From Myrica gale (lineage: Eukaryota; Streptophyta; Magnoliopsida; Fagales; Myricaceae), in the NCBI GenBank assembly GCA_963930655.1, contig OZ005600.1, positions 11,659,501-11,723,500 of the forward strand: a stretch of 64,000 nucleotides of DNA, given 5' to 3'. How positions within the stretch are numbered: position 1 is the first letter of the stretch; every line of letters starts with the position of its first letter. Positions 10,620-23,368 of the stretch are shown here, piece after piece. A model generated the notes under the pieces. The model did not search any database. It was given only the letters and a program-made list of their open reading frames with translations, and was not told the origin of the DNA. Position numbers and translations under genes: made by a program.

Positions 10620-11760
10620 CTAATATGGAAAATAATTTGACTTTTCACTGTCTGGGATGTCTAAGGAATTGATGTTTTCCTTAACACGACATTCTGAATT
10701 GTAATGACCTAATATTTTACATTTGTAACACCTCATTTTACTTTTATCTTTAGGACGTTTAGGCTTGGATCTGTTCTTAAAAGATTTCTTGTAAAATTTG
10801 GGTTTAGTATCTTCTGGAGGAGTATACTTCCTAAAAGACTTTTTATGATACCTGTTTGACTTTCTGAAAGATGATTTTTCCTTATGGTGTTTTTTGCGGG
10901 ATGGTGCAATGGGAGGAAGATCATAGTGTTCGCAAAAATTATTCATTTCATACTTAGATTTCTTTTTGTCTTTGCTAAGTTGATTACTAATCTTCATGTC
11001 AATACACATTTTCATACCTTCTTTGTTGATGGTACTAACGAGATCACAGTAGGTCAGGCTGTCATAATTTATGATGCCTAAGAGTTGACTTAAGACTTCT
11101 CTAATCTTATGGGCAAAAAGATTAGGTAATTCATTAATGAATTTTTCTTTCCATAATGGATTTTTACAATCGTCTCTAAGCATGACGCGGGAGATGAACA
11201 CATCTTTGTACCATCTAAAATCACTTGAGGTTGGACACTTAAGGTTACTAAGTTGATCATGGATTCTAGCTGAGATATTACCTGGAGTACATAGAAAATG
11301 TTTAATAATGGTATAAATAAGAGTATTAATATCATCACTAACACCTTTACTTAAGGCTTCATCGAAGATTGGGAAACCGGCTTCATCATGTTGTACAACA
11401 TAACGAACAAGATCACGATCTTCTTCAGTGATATATTTTTCCCATCATTGGCGTAAAGAGCCAATGAAACCAGAAATAATTAATTCAACAACTTCAGGAT
11501 GACTAATGGATTAGTTTACTAAGTAATTGTTTGCTACCATGGTCATATGCTGGAGTTTATTAATTAATTAATAAACAACTTCAGGATGACTAATGGATTG
11601 GTTTGCTAAGTAATTGTTTGCTACCATAGTCATATACTAGAGTTTATTAAGGATTTCTTGTTCAGAGAAACCATTAATATTCCATTCATATAACTTATCA
11701 GAAGAAACCGAGAATTGACTTTTGAAATTCCTTTCTTCGAACTGAAGATCGGGAGGAGAG
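10620..11760 (-). pseudogene. Pararetroviral capsid region with CCHC zinc knuckle
   Basis: The frame 11201-10620 ends with a basic region rich in Lys, Ser and Pro and then CYKCKILGHYNSEC, a C-x2-C-x4-H-x4-C zinc knuckle typical of capsid/nucleocapsid proteins. Upstream segments to about 11760 continue the capsid in other frames (for instance 11344-11090). The region includes an internal tandem duplication at 11488-11650. Stops and frame changes make it non-functional. Confidence 0.8.
11488..11650. repeat. Tandem duplication inside the viral capsid region
   Basis: Copy 1 (11488-11562) and copy 2 (11575-11650) share acaacttcaggatgactaat and taattgtttgctaccat, with a period of about 87 bases. 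A short taat-rich spacer lies between them. The duplication further scrambles the capsid frame. Confidence 0.8.
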
Positions 11761-11875
11761 GGTTTACGATACCAATTCTTGGTAAGGGACATAGGATTCG
11801 GACAATAAGTCGTAATCCTGTTGACGTTTAATTGATTAAACCGGTCTTCAATCTCACTAATTTGGTGATCTGAAT

Positions 11876-12357
11876 CTAAAGCTGATTCAGATTCAACTGG
11901 TTGAAAGCACCTATCTGGAGAGAAGAATAGGGTTTACTAGATGAAGTTTTTTCAGGTGTTTTAGACTCGGCTGTAGCTAAATCTTTTAACATCTGACTAA
12001 CTTTACTAAGGGTTGAAACTTCAGACGAAGAGGTTTTTAAACCTATGAGTTTACTAGATAATTGGATCAAAGGTTTTCCATTAACAGTAGATTGACCATC
12101 TAACTTAAGTTCAATCTTGTCTAATTGTTTTGTTCAACCAGTTGTTTCTTACTATCTGAGTCGGGAATCTTAAAAGGTGAGGCTATAACTTCTGATCCTT
12201 TATGGGATACTATGATAGTCTCTGGTGGAGGATGACTAGAAATAACTGACTTTCTATCAGATGTAGTCCACTTGACTTTGGTGAGAACTTGACAATTCAA
12301 GTCTTTATACTTCTCTAAATACTCAAAGAAACTTATGTTCGTACCTAATTGACACAT
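11876..12357 (-). pseudogene. Pararetroviral movement-capsid linker fragments
   Basis: Two short frames (12357-12121 and 12070-11876), rich in Ser, Lys and Glu, lie between the movement-protein and capsid segments. They have the low-complexity character of the linker in caulimovirid polyproteins. They are assigned by position only. Confidence 0.5.
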
Positions 12358-12654
12358 AAGTTCTTGCTTGTCATTAACTGAGGATCGATAGATTCAAAAT
12401 CTGTTTGGGTAGGAGAAGCTTGATCATCTTCTACATCCTCAACTATTACTTCAGACTTGGTAAGAGTACGGGGGTGTACTAACCTGAGAATTGACTTGAC
12501 TTCCTTTGATTTTCAAATTGATGTCTTTCTTAACAGATTCATTGAGACTGGTAGTAGATCTTCTAGCAGATCGGCTACTTGGTTCTTGAATCCTAAGGGG
12601 TGTGAACGTACGTGGTTCATCAAAACTAATTCTAACTGATTCATCCAGATATTG

Positions 12655-13465
12655 TTAGATCATATCTAACTTGGTAATGTCACTATGGACTGGGTTGGTT
12701 GGATTCTCATTTTCTAAGATCCATTCACTAGGAAGGGTAACATCTTTCCAAACTATTGACTTTGAGACCCTAATGTTAGCGTCACTAGTATGACTCTGAA
12801 TCAAAAGGGTTTGACCTTGGGGACTTTTTACTAAAGCGTGAACATTCAAATTGGTTCGAATGCACTTATAATAAATCCTATAGATCAAGGCTAAGGGTTG
12901 ACTTCCTTCTAGCATCTTATAACCTGAAGTTTAAATGTTCAAGGTCAGGGCTTTTAGAAGATGTCGGTCACTGAGACTTAAGGTAAAATCAGGAAAACAA
13001 TCAAAATGGGATAGGATCATTATGGAGACTGGATTCAATTATATCTAAGATACTAGTGTTGTAATCTGTAAACCTAGCATCACGAAGACATAACAAGACA
13101 GATGCATCAATCCCTTTTCGGGTTAATGGTTTTACTACAACTTGAACTATGTGAATGTATTTGGAACCTTTTTCCCTATGTTTTTTAAGGACATCGGAAG
13201 ATAAAAGTTGACATTTTTCATGAGTTTTACTAAGAGCGTAAACCTGCTCTACGGTTTTGACATGATAATTACCTGTAAAGGATAAAGGGAAAAAACTTGA
13301 CTTAGAGTAAACTTCACTATTGGGAACCTTAGAGATGTTCCAATCTTGGAGTGAAGAGTTGACCTCATTTACCTCGAGTTCTTCTTCATTAACTATTCCT
13401 GGAATTGGTTGCATGGAATCAGATGACCTAGAACTTGTGGAATTGGATCTGAACATCCTGTTCAC
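12655..13465 (-). pseudogene. Pararetroviral movement protein, fragments
   Basis: The frame 13465-13001 contains KPLTRKGIDASVLLCLRDAR, the conserved core of the caulimovirid 30K-type movement protein, after a Ser-rich N-terminus. The frame 12915-12655 continues it. A break between 13001 and 12915 separates the two. This is the 5' end of the viral polyprotein; the ATG-led start at 13465 is plausible but unproven. Confidence 0.82.
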
Positions 13466-14147
13466 GGTGAACTTCTGGACGCAAGAATCAAACTAAAACA
13501 AACAAGGTAATAACCTATCTAAGCTTCAACATTTCTACTCAACAAACCTATTAGGACATACCCTCTCATGGCCATCCACTCAGACCTCTCCTGGGCTGTT
13601 TGGAACTCTGCGCTTACTGTTTAGGTATGTTTTTAGATTGCTAAGGTTGTTGATGTTTAACTTAGACGTGATTACTGAAGATTTACTAAGAAGCTTGAAG
13701 TAGTGACCAAATGGCCAAAAATTGATACACGGTATATGTGTGTGTGTTCAAAACTGGATTTGAGAATTCGATCTATATCTGCAATTTTTGGTGTTTTGTG
13801 ACCTCCATTTACGACTTGCCCAACTTGCCTCCTTGGCCAAGCACCACCAGCCGGCCCAGTCAACTGCGCGTAGCGTCTATCAAAGATTCCACAATTGGGC
13901 ACCTTCCCTCGCCATGGAAGTGATATGCCATCAACGACTCCGGATCAGTTGATCCCAATGTGACCATCCCTGTTGTGGGAACCCACCATCCGATAGTCGT
14001 CCCAGTTGGCTATTTTTTCTTAAGCCGAATGAGATCTTTCAATATGCTGCGGCACTTAGAAAAAAAATTTGCTGCGGCACTCTTTTGTGAAATTATGAAA
14101 GCCGGAAAATAAAGTACTTTTCAAACAAGAAATGAAGGGAGAGCATA
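13466..14147. other. Intergenic, between the viral relic and the SFH gene
   Basis: No recognisable gene. Short frames on both strands at 13672-13923 mirror each other and have no known motif. Confidence 0.35.
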
Positions 14148-14595
14148 TTTATTAAAGCCAAATTTCAGAATCTTTCGACGACAACCTTTCAAGTGAAAAA
14201 TGTGGAGCAGAGCCTCGGCTTCTGTAAATGTGCTATGGGTACTGAATTGAAGTGAGTCAAGTATCACTCTATGTACCAGTCCAAAAAGTGAGTAATAAAT
14301 ATATATACAGTACTATGTACAAACATCGAGACTACTTGTGCATGTGCCTGTCTATAAAAGAAGTGGGCTCAAAGGTCCTGTGGTTTTCTCTGCTACGTGG
14401 AGAACCTGAGAAAAAGTTGGAAACGAGAAATTCCTGAGAGAGGGAAGACCATGACTTGCATAAAGAGTGTAGAACAGATAGTCACCTAGAAGAGCAACCT
14501 GCCGCTGGTTGAACTCCATACAAGTTATTGAGTTCTGAGAGTCAACAGCCACTGGACCAACAAATTCGGCAAAGCTGTGGCTTGAAACAACTTAT

Positions 14596-17500
14596 TCATC
14601 TTCGTGGAGCGTAAGATTTACAATTTCCCGGCCAACAAGAACTCGTCCCCTGCTATTGGCAAAATCAAATATTATCGGCATGTGCATGTTGTCTAATGAT
14701 TTGAACAAACATTCAACAATTAATCAATCACGTCACTAGAAAAGAACAGGATACATCCAACGACACACGGCTATGAACATCATAAATTTTCACATCTGAT
14801 ACGAATCAAACTAAACAGCATGGGGTAAAAGAATCAGCTCAACTCAAACTATATGTTCAACAACCGCCCAAAACTAAAATCATTATGGGAATCTTATAGA
14901 TGAACGAAAGAAAATGTAGACGCATTTTGCTTCTATATTTCACACAAACAGAAGATATGCAAGTATGCAACCATTGATGAACCCAGCTTCCCAAATAACT
15001 TCTATCATAGATTCAGATTTCAGATTTTCTCATTGTAATTGAGTTGCCTAGTACCAAAAATCTCACATTGGTATCTCTATCCTCACAAACTCATCCTTCG
15101 GCCAGGATACCCAACTTGAATGATCCGCCAATTGGTATCAGAGTCACGTGTCTAGCTTAAACAGTATGTACACTCCTAAGATACTTACCCACACCCCCGT
15201 GGGGGGAATGCTTTCCCCAATTAGTTTCTACAACTAAGTAAAGATGCACAAACTACTAACCTTTTGTTTAATAGTGCTTATTCTTTTACACCCGGAAGTT
15301 CAAAGGCATCACAAACTCAAGTCTTTTAATGAGGTGCGTCTCTTGAATACCAACCCCCCCCCCCCTTCTCTCTCTCCCCCTTTAAACAAAGTGTCATAGA
15401 ATTGACCCATCTAGCATATCTGCTGTAGTTTGTTTACATATCAAAGGGGACAAGGAATGAATAGAGAAAGACAAGATAAAGTTGAGCCACATTACTATGT
15501 TGTGTAACAAGATGGTTGACTTAGAAGCTATCCGATATTTACAGGGTCTTACAAAGCCGCCAATAAAATGATAATTACTCATAAACTTGAGAATAAATGT
15601 TCTCAATTTTCTTCTTCTATAGGCAATAGCAACTTACAGTTGAGCCGTTGTCCTTTAAATTTTCCAGTGAGTCAGCAAGTTCCACTTGCTTTGATGCAGT
15701 TGCAAGCAGTGCCTAGAAAGAAAAGATTACACAATACAATCAACACCAAAGAACTTATTGAACATCAAAATTACTGAAGTTCATTAGGGAAGGGTATTTT
15801 ACTTTCTTTGTCTTCTGTAAGTCATATTCTATGCACTTAATACGACTAAGAGATTCCCGAAGCATATCCTCCTTCTCTGGAGGAATTTTTGTAGGTTTGT
15901 TAACTAGCTCATTTACCAATGTTTCTAAATGCTGCAGTCTTTGCCACAGCGGGTTCTCTTCAAGGGATGGTGACATGTGCTGCTCCTGAGATCTTAAATC
16001 AGTACCCGGGGTTTTGCGGTCTTCTCCTACCTGTTCGTCTGCATGCTGAACAGCAGAAAACCTCCGTAACCTTGGTAGAACGAGATATACCCATGCTAAT
16101 ATTTTGAGTATCACACGAAATATTGAACTTGGTAAATTGGGAATGAGCTCCTTAAATGGCCTTCTTTCTGAATTGTTGGTTGAATCACCTGTCACAAGCA
16201 CCAAGCTAGGAGCATGTAAAAGCTGGTTTGGTTGCAATAGAAAGTATTCTACTCCACGAGATCTATATGGAAGCTCTTGCACCAGAAAAGAAAGAGAAAA
16301 AAAAGAGATAAGTGTCACCCCCTCAATAATAAGAACCTAACTTCATGAATCAGACTTAATTAAAAAATAAAATCGTGAGCATTTATTATTATAGAGGTAT
16401 CTGACAGGGACATCTGAAATCACTCTACATATTTGCATAATTACCTGGAAGAAAAGTTTTCATTAGCCTAAAAAAATGAGCAAGAAATATTTTAAAACAC
16501 ACATTGACATTGGAAGCCTCCATATATTATGTTGCATCAACTGCAACAGGCAACAAACATATTCTTATAGTCTTGCTCCTAGACTTCTGCGTGGATAATT
16601 TTCTATTCTACCTGAGCCACAATTAGAAGAATTATGTTTTTAATGAGTTGGTATAGTAGAGACCATCCGGCAACAAACTATTTTACTCCTAATTGATAAG
16701 GAACTTCAACTGACAGCCTCGCCCAAAAACAGGATGGACTCGAGAATCCCAAATCCAGCCTGGCAAAGACTAACCCAACCTACAGCTCCATATCTCCAAA
16801 TTGAGCCTGGACAATGGGGCATAGGTTATCCTAAACCTAGCCACTCCTAGTCTCACCTTAATGTGACATTTACAGCTGGGTGCAGAAAGTAGGAAAGGGT
16901 TAAATCAATATGTTGTCACTAAGTTCTATGGATATAAAAACAGCACCACAAAGGTCAATTGCACACACCATTTGTTCGACATCAGTAACATCAAAACCAA
17001 GGCAAATTTAACTAGTGGGAGACATGCTGCGTATAACCTACTTGTTGAACTACTATCTTCAAGCCTTACAGCAGCAACAATTGGTTCAACCAGGCTGCAG
17101 CTAGATGTAGGGTCACTCATCCTTTCCTGATGAATACAGGCACAAAGAAAGAGCTATTAGAAACAACTTGATGTTGCCTAGCGAAGTAAAAATAAAATAA
17201 ATGACTTCATGTTTTTGCATATGTGGTGGTGTACATGAAAAGTGCAATTCACCTTAAGTGATTATATGCTCAAATGCACACCCTTAAGAACAGATATCCT
17301 AATGGAACTTGTGCAAAGAACTAGCATGGATTACTTCCATCCTAGACTGCAGCTCGAATAGACAAAAGTTCAGGGAAATATACGTATGATTCAGTGAATT
17401 AAATGACTATATGCCTATAGCGCATGTGTTGTTCAAAATAACCTTTTCATCTTTGTCTGTTTTTTTTTTGGTTTTTTTGTTCTTTTTTGTTTTTTTTATT

Positions 17501-20500
17501 GCACAGCACAGGGTTGTTGTTGTTTGTCCTTGTGTCTAGGGTTCAAAAGGCGAGCCTCATGACCACAATCCCAAGGTACCAAACCCACACATGAAGTCCT
17601 CAACATTAGCTTTTATAAGAAAATGTGAGTGCTTTTTCCACAAAAATATGCATTGACTAATTAATCTCTTGTTCAGGAAACAATAAGAAGATGCTATTGA
17701 GTTAGACCTATAAAGATCAGCTCAGCAAAACGAGGGTCAATACAGAAACCAACAAGGACAAGATAACTGACTTCATGTACTCCCATTTCCCGATGAAGTG
17801 GCCTCAATTGCCTGAAGCCAGAAGCACTTGGCAGCATGCCCAATCCTGACGCAGCAGAAGATATTTCAGTACACGCAACCTGTGACAGGAAAAAAAATGT
17901 AAGAACACCATATATGACTAGACGATGACGTAAGACAAACATGAGTTGTTAGCTTATCTATAGGTCACCTTAGAGGCCGATAACTTGACTTCTAAGTTGT
18001 CAACATCAGAGGAACCCTTAATCCTTCTGAGATACATTGCTTCTCCAGCATGAACCAGCTGCAAATAGAAGTAGATTAGGAATGATTCAAGTTTTCAGAC
18101 ATGACAGCCTATAAAATGTCAAGGCATTAGTTTGAAGTCGAGTTTTCTCAAACATCAATGTTTATGAATGAACTGTGCTGTCCACTGCCTAGGAACATAC
18201 TTTCATTATTTCTGGATCATTCCACGGCCCCTTGTCAGACCTAAGACACCCACCTTCATTTGGGCACAAGCAACTTCCACCCAGAAAATCTGGTAGTTGG
18301 CTGTTTCAGCAGATAAAATGCTCAAATAGTGTTTCCAACAAGTCATAAGTACGCTTATAATTAATCAGCAAAAATACTATGGTAACTGGTACAATTTGAG
18401 AAGGAATCCCAACCTTGAGTCTATAACCTCTAATAACTTAGTTTGAAATTTGTTGCCTAAAACCTGCGGAATCAGCAAAGAACCATGAGTGGTTAGTGCA
18501 CACGGCCCCTCCAAAAGTCAAAACATTATTATCCAGAAAAAAAGTTAAGCAGAAGTACTCGTACATGTATCTTTGAAGTGGTCTTAGGGTCTAGGAAACC
18601 TTTTGCTGTATTCCATAGGAATTTGAACCCACTGCCAGCATTAACAATAAACATCTGATGTAACGTCTGTAGAAAAAGAGCTAATATCAGAAATGATCTA
18701 TGGATTCATACTTCAAGAATTCAGAATCCATGTATTTCCAGTTTCAAATACTATTAAACAACCTCAGGATAATTATCTCCATCAATTTTCTGCATGCGCA
18801 TAACAAGATCGTGGGCAACCTTGCCAAAGTTCACCCAGTTCTGTAAACGAAATAGCAACAAGAAGTGACGATATTGCTCAGACCCAAATGTTATGCAGAA
18901 GTGAGATAGATGTATGATAACCTAGGAAATTACCAGCCCATGCACATCCAGTATTGTTGTTGTGGAATCTATGTGTCTCTTGGCCGCAATTGAACATGCT
19001 GGGAACTTTTGACTGAAGACCTTCTCAAACCCCTGAACATGATATTTTAGAAACCTGTCCACTGTGGTAACATGCATCAGCTTGCTGGGTTCTAGTTTGC
19101 CAAGTCTTTCAATATAAACAGGGCGCCCCCCTCTGTCTACACCATGGTAACCATGTGGGTACCATCGCCGAACTTCTTCATATTCATTATATACAAAATC
19201 CTAGAGATAGATCATTGCAATAAATAATCTGTTAGAATTGGAAACATTAAACTAAACAACCACTAATAAAATAGGCTCTAGGATAAACTTTCAGCTCTAA
19301 TTGGAAAGAAGACTTAGTCCGGACCAAACTACATGCCTCGACTGCCCCTTCGGGATCCTGACATTGGTGAAAACTTTTTGGTTTGTGTGCATCAGACCAT
19401 TGATTGTTATCAACTTATCATTATAGAACTGTCCCTGCTACCTCGATGACATATTACCTGTAAAAAGGAATCTACTCCATACTCTTTCCTCCAGTTAAGC
19501 ATTTCTGACCACATATGGAAAGTTTTGTCCATGTCAAATTTCCTTGCCTTTAAGAACCTGTAACAAGAAAATCCCAGTTTTCTACAATTTAGTGGAACAA
19601 ATAGGAAGATACAACGTAAAATGCCTAAAGAAATAGAATACATGAAACATCACAGGAATTCCGGGAGCCTTTGAGCACCTGACTTATGCCTGGGACCATG
19701 TGCACACCCACTCTCCCCTAGGTATTGGGAAATGACATGGATAGATCATAGATCCCTAGGGGTGGTCACCAAAGGAATTGCTAAGCCAAGGTCAAATGGG
19801 TTATGAATAGCACGTCGGAAATCACACAATAAACAAATTTTGCTTATCATAGCAGAGTCATTAGCAAAACTAAAATACAGGATGGTAAGAATGCTAGCAT
19901 GGTTTTTCTCCAATATTCAAAGCTCAATACTCTCGACCGATTTCTGCATTTCTGAATCTCTGTAATGCATTAAATGCACAAAATTTAAAATTTGCTTAAA
20001 CTACACGGTTCTCAAATCCCAAATTTCTCGGTACAAATTACTGGCCACGTATAACACCACTCGTCGGGGAATGAACTCATAATTGGATCCAAGATTGAAG
20101 TCAAACAAACAACTCAAGATTTTAGCGCGCAACTGTATAAAACGTACTGTTAAAATGAATACAATCTTCGAAATACGATCAGACTTGTATAGGTCACACA
20201 GCGATTCCGCTACCTTAGCAAAGTGTGGTAATCATCGTGGCGAGGCGGAAGCAGGTCTTTCGCAAGCAATGTATCGCGGAACGCGTTAACAGCTTCTTCT
20301 TCTTTGGCGTCCCGGACGTCGTGGATTGAGATTGAAGCGAATCGGCAATCGGCAACCCGGTTCCCGCGCTTCCTGAGAGTTTGCGAGAGCCTCGTGGAAG
20401 CGCTCATTGCCTTCTTCTTCAGAGATCTGGGGCGAACCCTTCGCCTCTCGTCCTCAGACGCCGTCTCGACCTCACATCCACTCTTGGCGTTCCCATCTTC

Positions 20501-20622
20501 TTGGATTGAAGCTACTTCTCCTGAAGCCAAGCGAATAAAAGACCAAAAATCAATTATTTTCCTTTTGTCATTTCAAGCCATTCTGATTCAAATCAATTTT
20601 CAGCATAAAATGTACCTGGCAT
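14596..20622 (-). CDS. Sec14-nodulin lipid-transfer protein (SFH family), 631 aa, 14 exons
   Basis: Coding exons, 5' to 3' on the minus strand: 20622-20616, 20520-20214, 19557-19458, 19200-18934, 18840-18763, 18666-18565, 18463-18414, 18300-18201, 18058-17969, 17879-17772, 17126-17042, 16275-15803, 15712-15638, 14649-14596; all joins keep frame. The basic leader [17 protein letters not shown] precedes the CRAL-TRIO N domain ([16 protein letters not shown]), then the Sec14 pocket ([43 protein letters not shown]). The nodulin-like C-terminal part includes a hydrophobic stretch, a coiled coil and [10 protein letters not shown]. The family exchanges phosphatidylinositol and phosphatidylcholine and supports phosphoinositide signalling and polarised membrane growth. 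The first coding exon is only 7 bases. Exon 11 fits only if exon 10 uses the donor after 17042. The last acceptor is NAGNAG (one optional residue). Upstream GA/CT-rich sequence (20880-20930) is probably 5' UTR. A candidate AATAAA signal lies at 14153-14148. Confidence 0.9.
15045..15210 (+). mobile_element. TRIM-like relic in the last SFH intron
   Basis: attggtatcagagtc at 15130-15144 matches the tRNA-iMet primer-binding site used by plant LTR elements. It is preceded by about 85 bases starting near atctcacattggtatctct, which looks like a short LTR. About 50 bases later there is a purine run (tggggggaatg, 15199-15209) like a polypurine tract. No second LTR is recognisable, so this is a decayed fragment. 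Confidence 0.45.
15354..15365. repeat. Poly-C run, 12 bases
   Basis: A homopolymer of 12 C followed by a CT-rich tract, in the last intron of the SFH gene. Prone to slippage in replication and sequencing. Confidence 0.9.
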
Positions 20623-23168
20623 TGTGTTTATACTACTCTCAGAAATTCGATTTCAGATTGATATCTGCGCCAAACATAAACATAAAAACCGATAAGAAAT
20701 CCAATCTGCGTACTTAGCTCTAGATCATTCAAATCCTCAAGATTCTCAGCTGAGACCTCGTAGTAATAAAAGAGACAAATTTTCCAGACTGAACAAAAGC
20801 GAGGATCAGATCATTCGGGAAATAAGGTAAAAAAACCCGGAGATATAGAATAAAACACACCAGATTCACCGACGATTCTCTTTCTCTCTCCCTCCGTAAA
20901 GTAATACAAGGTGAGAGAGAGAGAGAAACAGAGGGGACGGGGGATGAGAGACGCAGAGTTGCTTTCAGGTTACCAAGGAATTTCTCTTTCGATGTTATTT
21001 TAACTCATTAGGTGGAACAGGAAGCTGAGGAACCGCAGCACATGTCGTTGTCAAAAGCGTTTAGAATGGAGACGTAGCGTGCAACGGCCGCTTCAGCTTT
21101 TCCGAATAACGTCGGCTGTTTGGCTCCTGGCTGGCTCTCCTGCAATCTTTCTTGGTTCCTCTCTTCTGTTTACTTTTCAGTGATTTTCTTCTCCTCTATT
21201 CCTTTCTCCCACTATATATTCTCTCTCCCCGTTGGTCGACGGAATCAGATTCACCACATTATCTGTCATCTCCGGCCTAAACAACTAAATTGTTGGGATT
21301 CTAATTATTTATTAGGAATATATCTGAAGACCGTAAAAAATGATGACTTTATGAAACAAAAGTTGCCAACGAACTAGTCCGAAATGCGAATGCCGATCCG
21401 GGGGTGGAGCAATTAGGTTAAGTGATGCACTGTTCACGCTCCGCGTGCGGAGCGGAGAAATGGGAGGGAGTTCGGTGCGTCCACGTCACGGTCAACTTGT
21501 AGGTTGCCAAGTAGAGGCACGCGATGGCGTGAAGGTGCTGATGCGGTCAGCGGTGAAAGCTCCCCACTCTGGGGAAAGGTTCAAAGAGCGTGTCCTCGCT
21601 CGCCTACATTGGCATTGATCTGGCCACCTATGTCGTGTCCGGATCTAGGCCCACTGTTTATTTTGTACTAGATTTATTTATGGACAAATGTACGGTGATT
21701 TATTTTTAAAATATTCAATTAAAAAAATCAAACATTCAAAATTTTTACAACAAAAATTTTAAAATTTTCATACAAATTCTCTCACGATACATGAGAATGT
21801 TTGAGTGTGTAAATTTTGAGTATAAGAGTTGGTGAAAAAATGAAGAGATAATATTTTTAATAAATATTATAATAATAAAAAATTATGTGATAAATTTTTT
21901 AATATTAACTCCAAATAATTGGGGCTCAAACATCTCCATAAATTTTTTAATATTAACGCCAAATTATTTATTTAACAAACTACTATACACATAATATGTA
22001 AACTCTATAGTATTTAATGATATCAGTGTGAATCTTATTGTATTTAATATATATTATATTATGTAATTTAAAAAATAAATTGTAAAGTATACTGATATAA
22101 AAAAAAATAAAGTAAAATTTAGTCTTTTTCCATGTTTTAAGTCGGAGCTCAAAAAAAGTATCGAGTTGAAGGTCAAAACTTTTACAAATCTCACAAAAAG
22201 AACAAAAACGCTTCTATAATAATATCTTTAAAAGTCCAAGCAGAGACTTAGGACCCAAACAAATTTGAGAAATAAATGTCTTTATATATATTTCTCTCCT
22301 GAGCCGAAAATAGGGTCTCACATACGAGTGAGTCTAGTGTGGGCAAAATCAGTTTTTTTTTTCCCTGAAGAATCTTGCAGCCATCAGTGGAGTTCATAGA
22401 TTATTCTACAAAGAGAAAGCATCCTTATAGCATCCCTTATTCTATCGTTGGGGTCTGTATTTTGTCCATTGTCGGCCGCGTCCAGGTACAATGGTATCTG
22501 GAGGCTGGAGCTACTTCTGGCGAGGGATATGCCTTTTCTTTTTGTTTCCATTATTTTCAATTTTCGAATGAACTGGAAGTTGTTGGTAGCTCTCGGTATA
22601 TTAGAATATTCTATATATATTCGATTGTCACTTGTGGCCAACAGCAATATTATTTTGTCTTATATGCGAAAGTAATATTATTTGGGGGTATTTTAGTCCT
22701 GATTCTCTTTTTTTTTTTGGTGATATACAAAAACTTAGTCCATTCAATCTTTGTACAACGTGTTTTCGGACGGATTTAACTTAACTGAGGAAAGCACCTA
22801 CCGAATTAAGAGAGTAATAATAAATTTCGAACAATAAAAGTAATTATATTAAATATAATTTAAGTCAATAACTGTTCGAAATTGCGATTGAGGGAGCTCG
22901 CATCGACGGTCGGGAAAGAAAGGGGAAACTTTGGAAACCAGAGCCGTAGAAAAGACAATCTAGAAACCGTTGACATCTCCAACTAATTACATGTTCAGCT
23001 GTAGACCCGTGTCACGTGGTGAGGAGTTGCGTGGAGGAGACAAGGTGGGGTCAGAGAGCCAGGTGTTTTTCACGCACGTGATGATGGTGAGTCGGTGACA
23101 TCACGGGTCTCTATCGCTGGTGTCATCAAAATTGTACCTGTTTTTTTTGGATAAATGACTGATACGTA
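20623..23168. other. SFH upstream region and gene-free DNA
   Basis: 20623-21060 probably contains the SFH promoter and 5' UTR exon (minus strand), including a (GA)n tract at 20911-20931. 21438-21453 is a small GC hairpin (gctccgc/gcggagc, 2-base loop). From 21660 the DNA is very AT-rich. The 134-codon plus-strand frame at 22375-22779 has no recognisable domain and no splice partner, and is not called as a gene. Confidence 0.4.
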
Positions 23169-23368
23169 GGCTGTGTTTGCAAAACTCAACATTTCCAACA
23201 TTTTATCTCTCTCCTAATAAAATACTCCAATATAATCTCTCTCTCTCCCATAAAAAAAATATAAAAAATTACAAAAACTATAAAAAATTACCTCTCTCTT
23301 CACCTTTTCACTAAACCCAATACCAACACATATTCTCATACCCAACATTTTACAACACAAACACAACC
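23169..23368. mobile_element. MITE, family 1, copy a (about 200 bp)
   Basis: The ends are ggctgtgtttg on the left and caaacacaacc on the right (inverted), flanked by the 3-bp duplication gta. The interior has CTCTCTC and AAAATATAAAAAATTAC blocks shared with the copies at 26811-27008 and 27871-28066. A 3-bp duplication and a TGTTTG-containing end suggest a Harbinger/Tourist-like element, but superfamily is uncertain. Confidence 0.6.

Larger units (their letters stand above)
7724..13465 (-). mobile_element. Endogenous pararetrovirus (Caulimoviridae), degraded
   Basis: On the minus strand the fragments follow the order movement protein, capsid with zinc knuckle, aspartic protease, reverse transcriptase, RNase H, then a further frame. 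That is the order of a single caulimovirid polyprotein, as in petuviruses and florendoviruses, without an integrase. The fragments lie in several frames separated by stops and indels, so no full polyprotein can be made. Florendoviruses are known as abundant integrated copies in many flowering plants, and a second frame after RNase H fits them. Genus placement is inference. Sub-features are listed separately. No tRNA-Met primer site was seen upstream of the movement-protein end, which suggests the copy is incomplete there. Confidence 0.88.

Noticed and set aside
10884..11081. Plus-strand frame in the viral capsid region
   Set aside because: Antisense shadow of the minus-strand capsid fragment.
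14352..14552. 66-codon minus-strand frame below the SFH stop codon
   Set aside because: Lies in the probable SFH 3' UTR and has no known motif.
17038..17041. Alternative donor for SFH exon 10 (after 17038)
   Set aside because: Using it forces either possible exon 11 acceptor into a stop codon within a few residues; the donor after 17042 (ACAA|GTAGGT) keeps the frame.
22375..22779. 134-codon plus-strand frame in gene-free DNA
   Set aside because: No recognisable motif, overlapping frames on both strands of similar length, AT-rich surroundings and no splice context.
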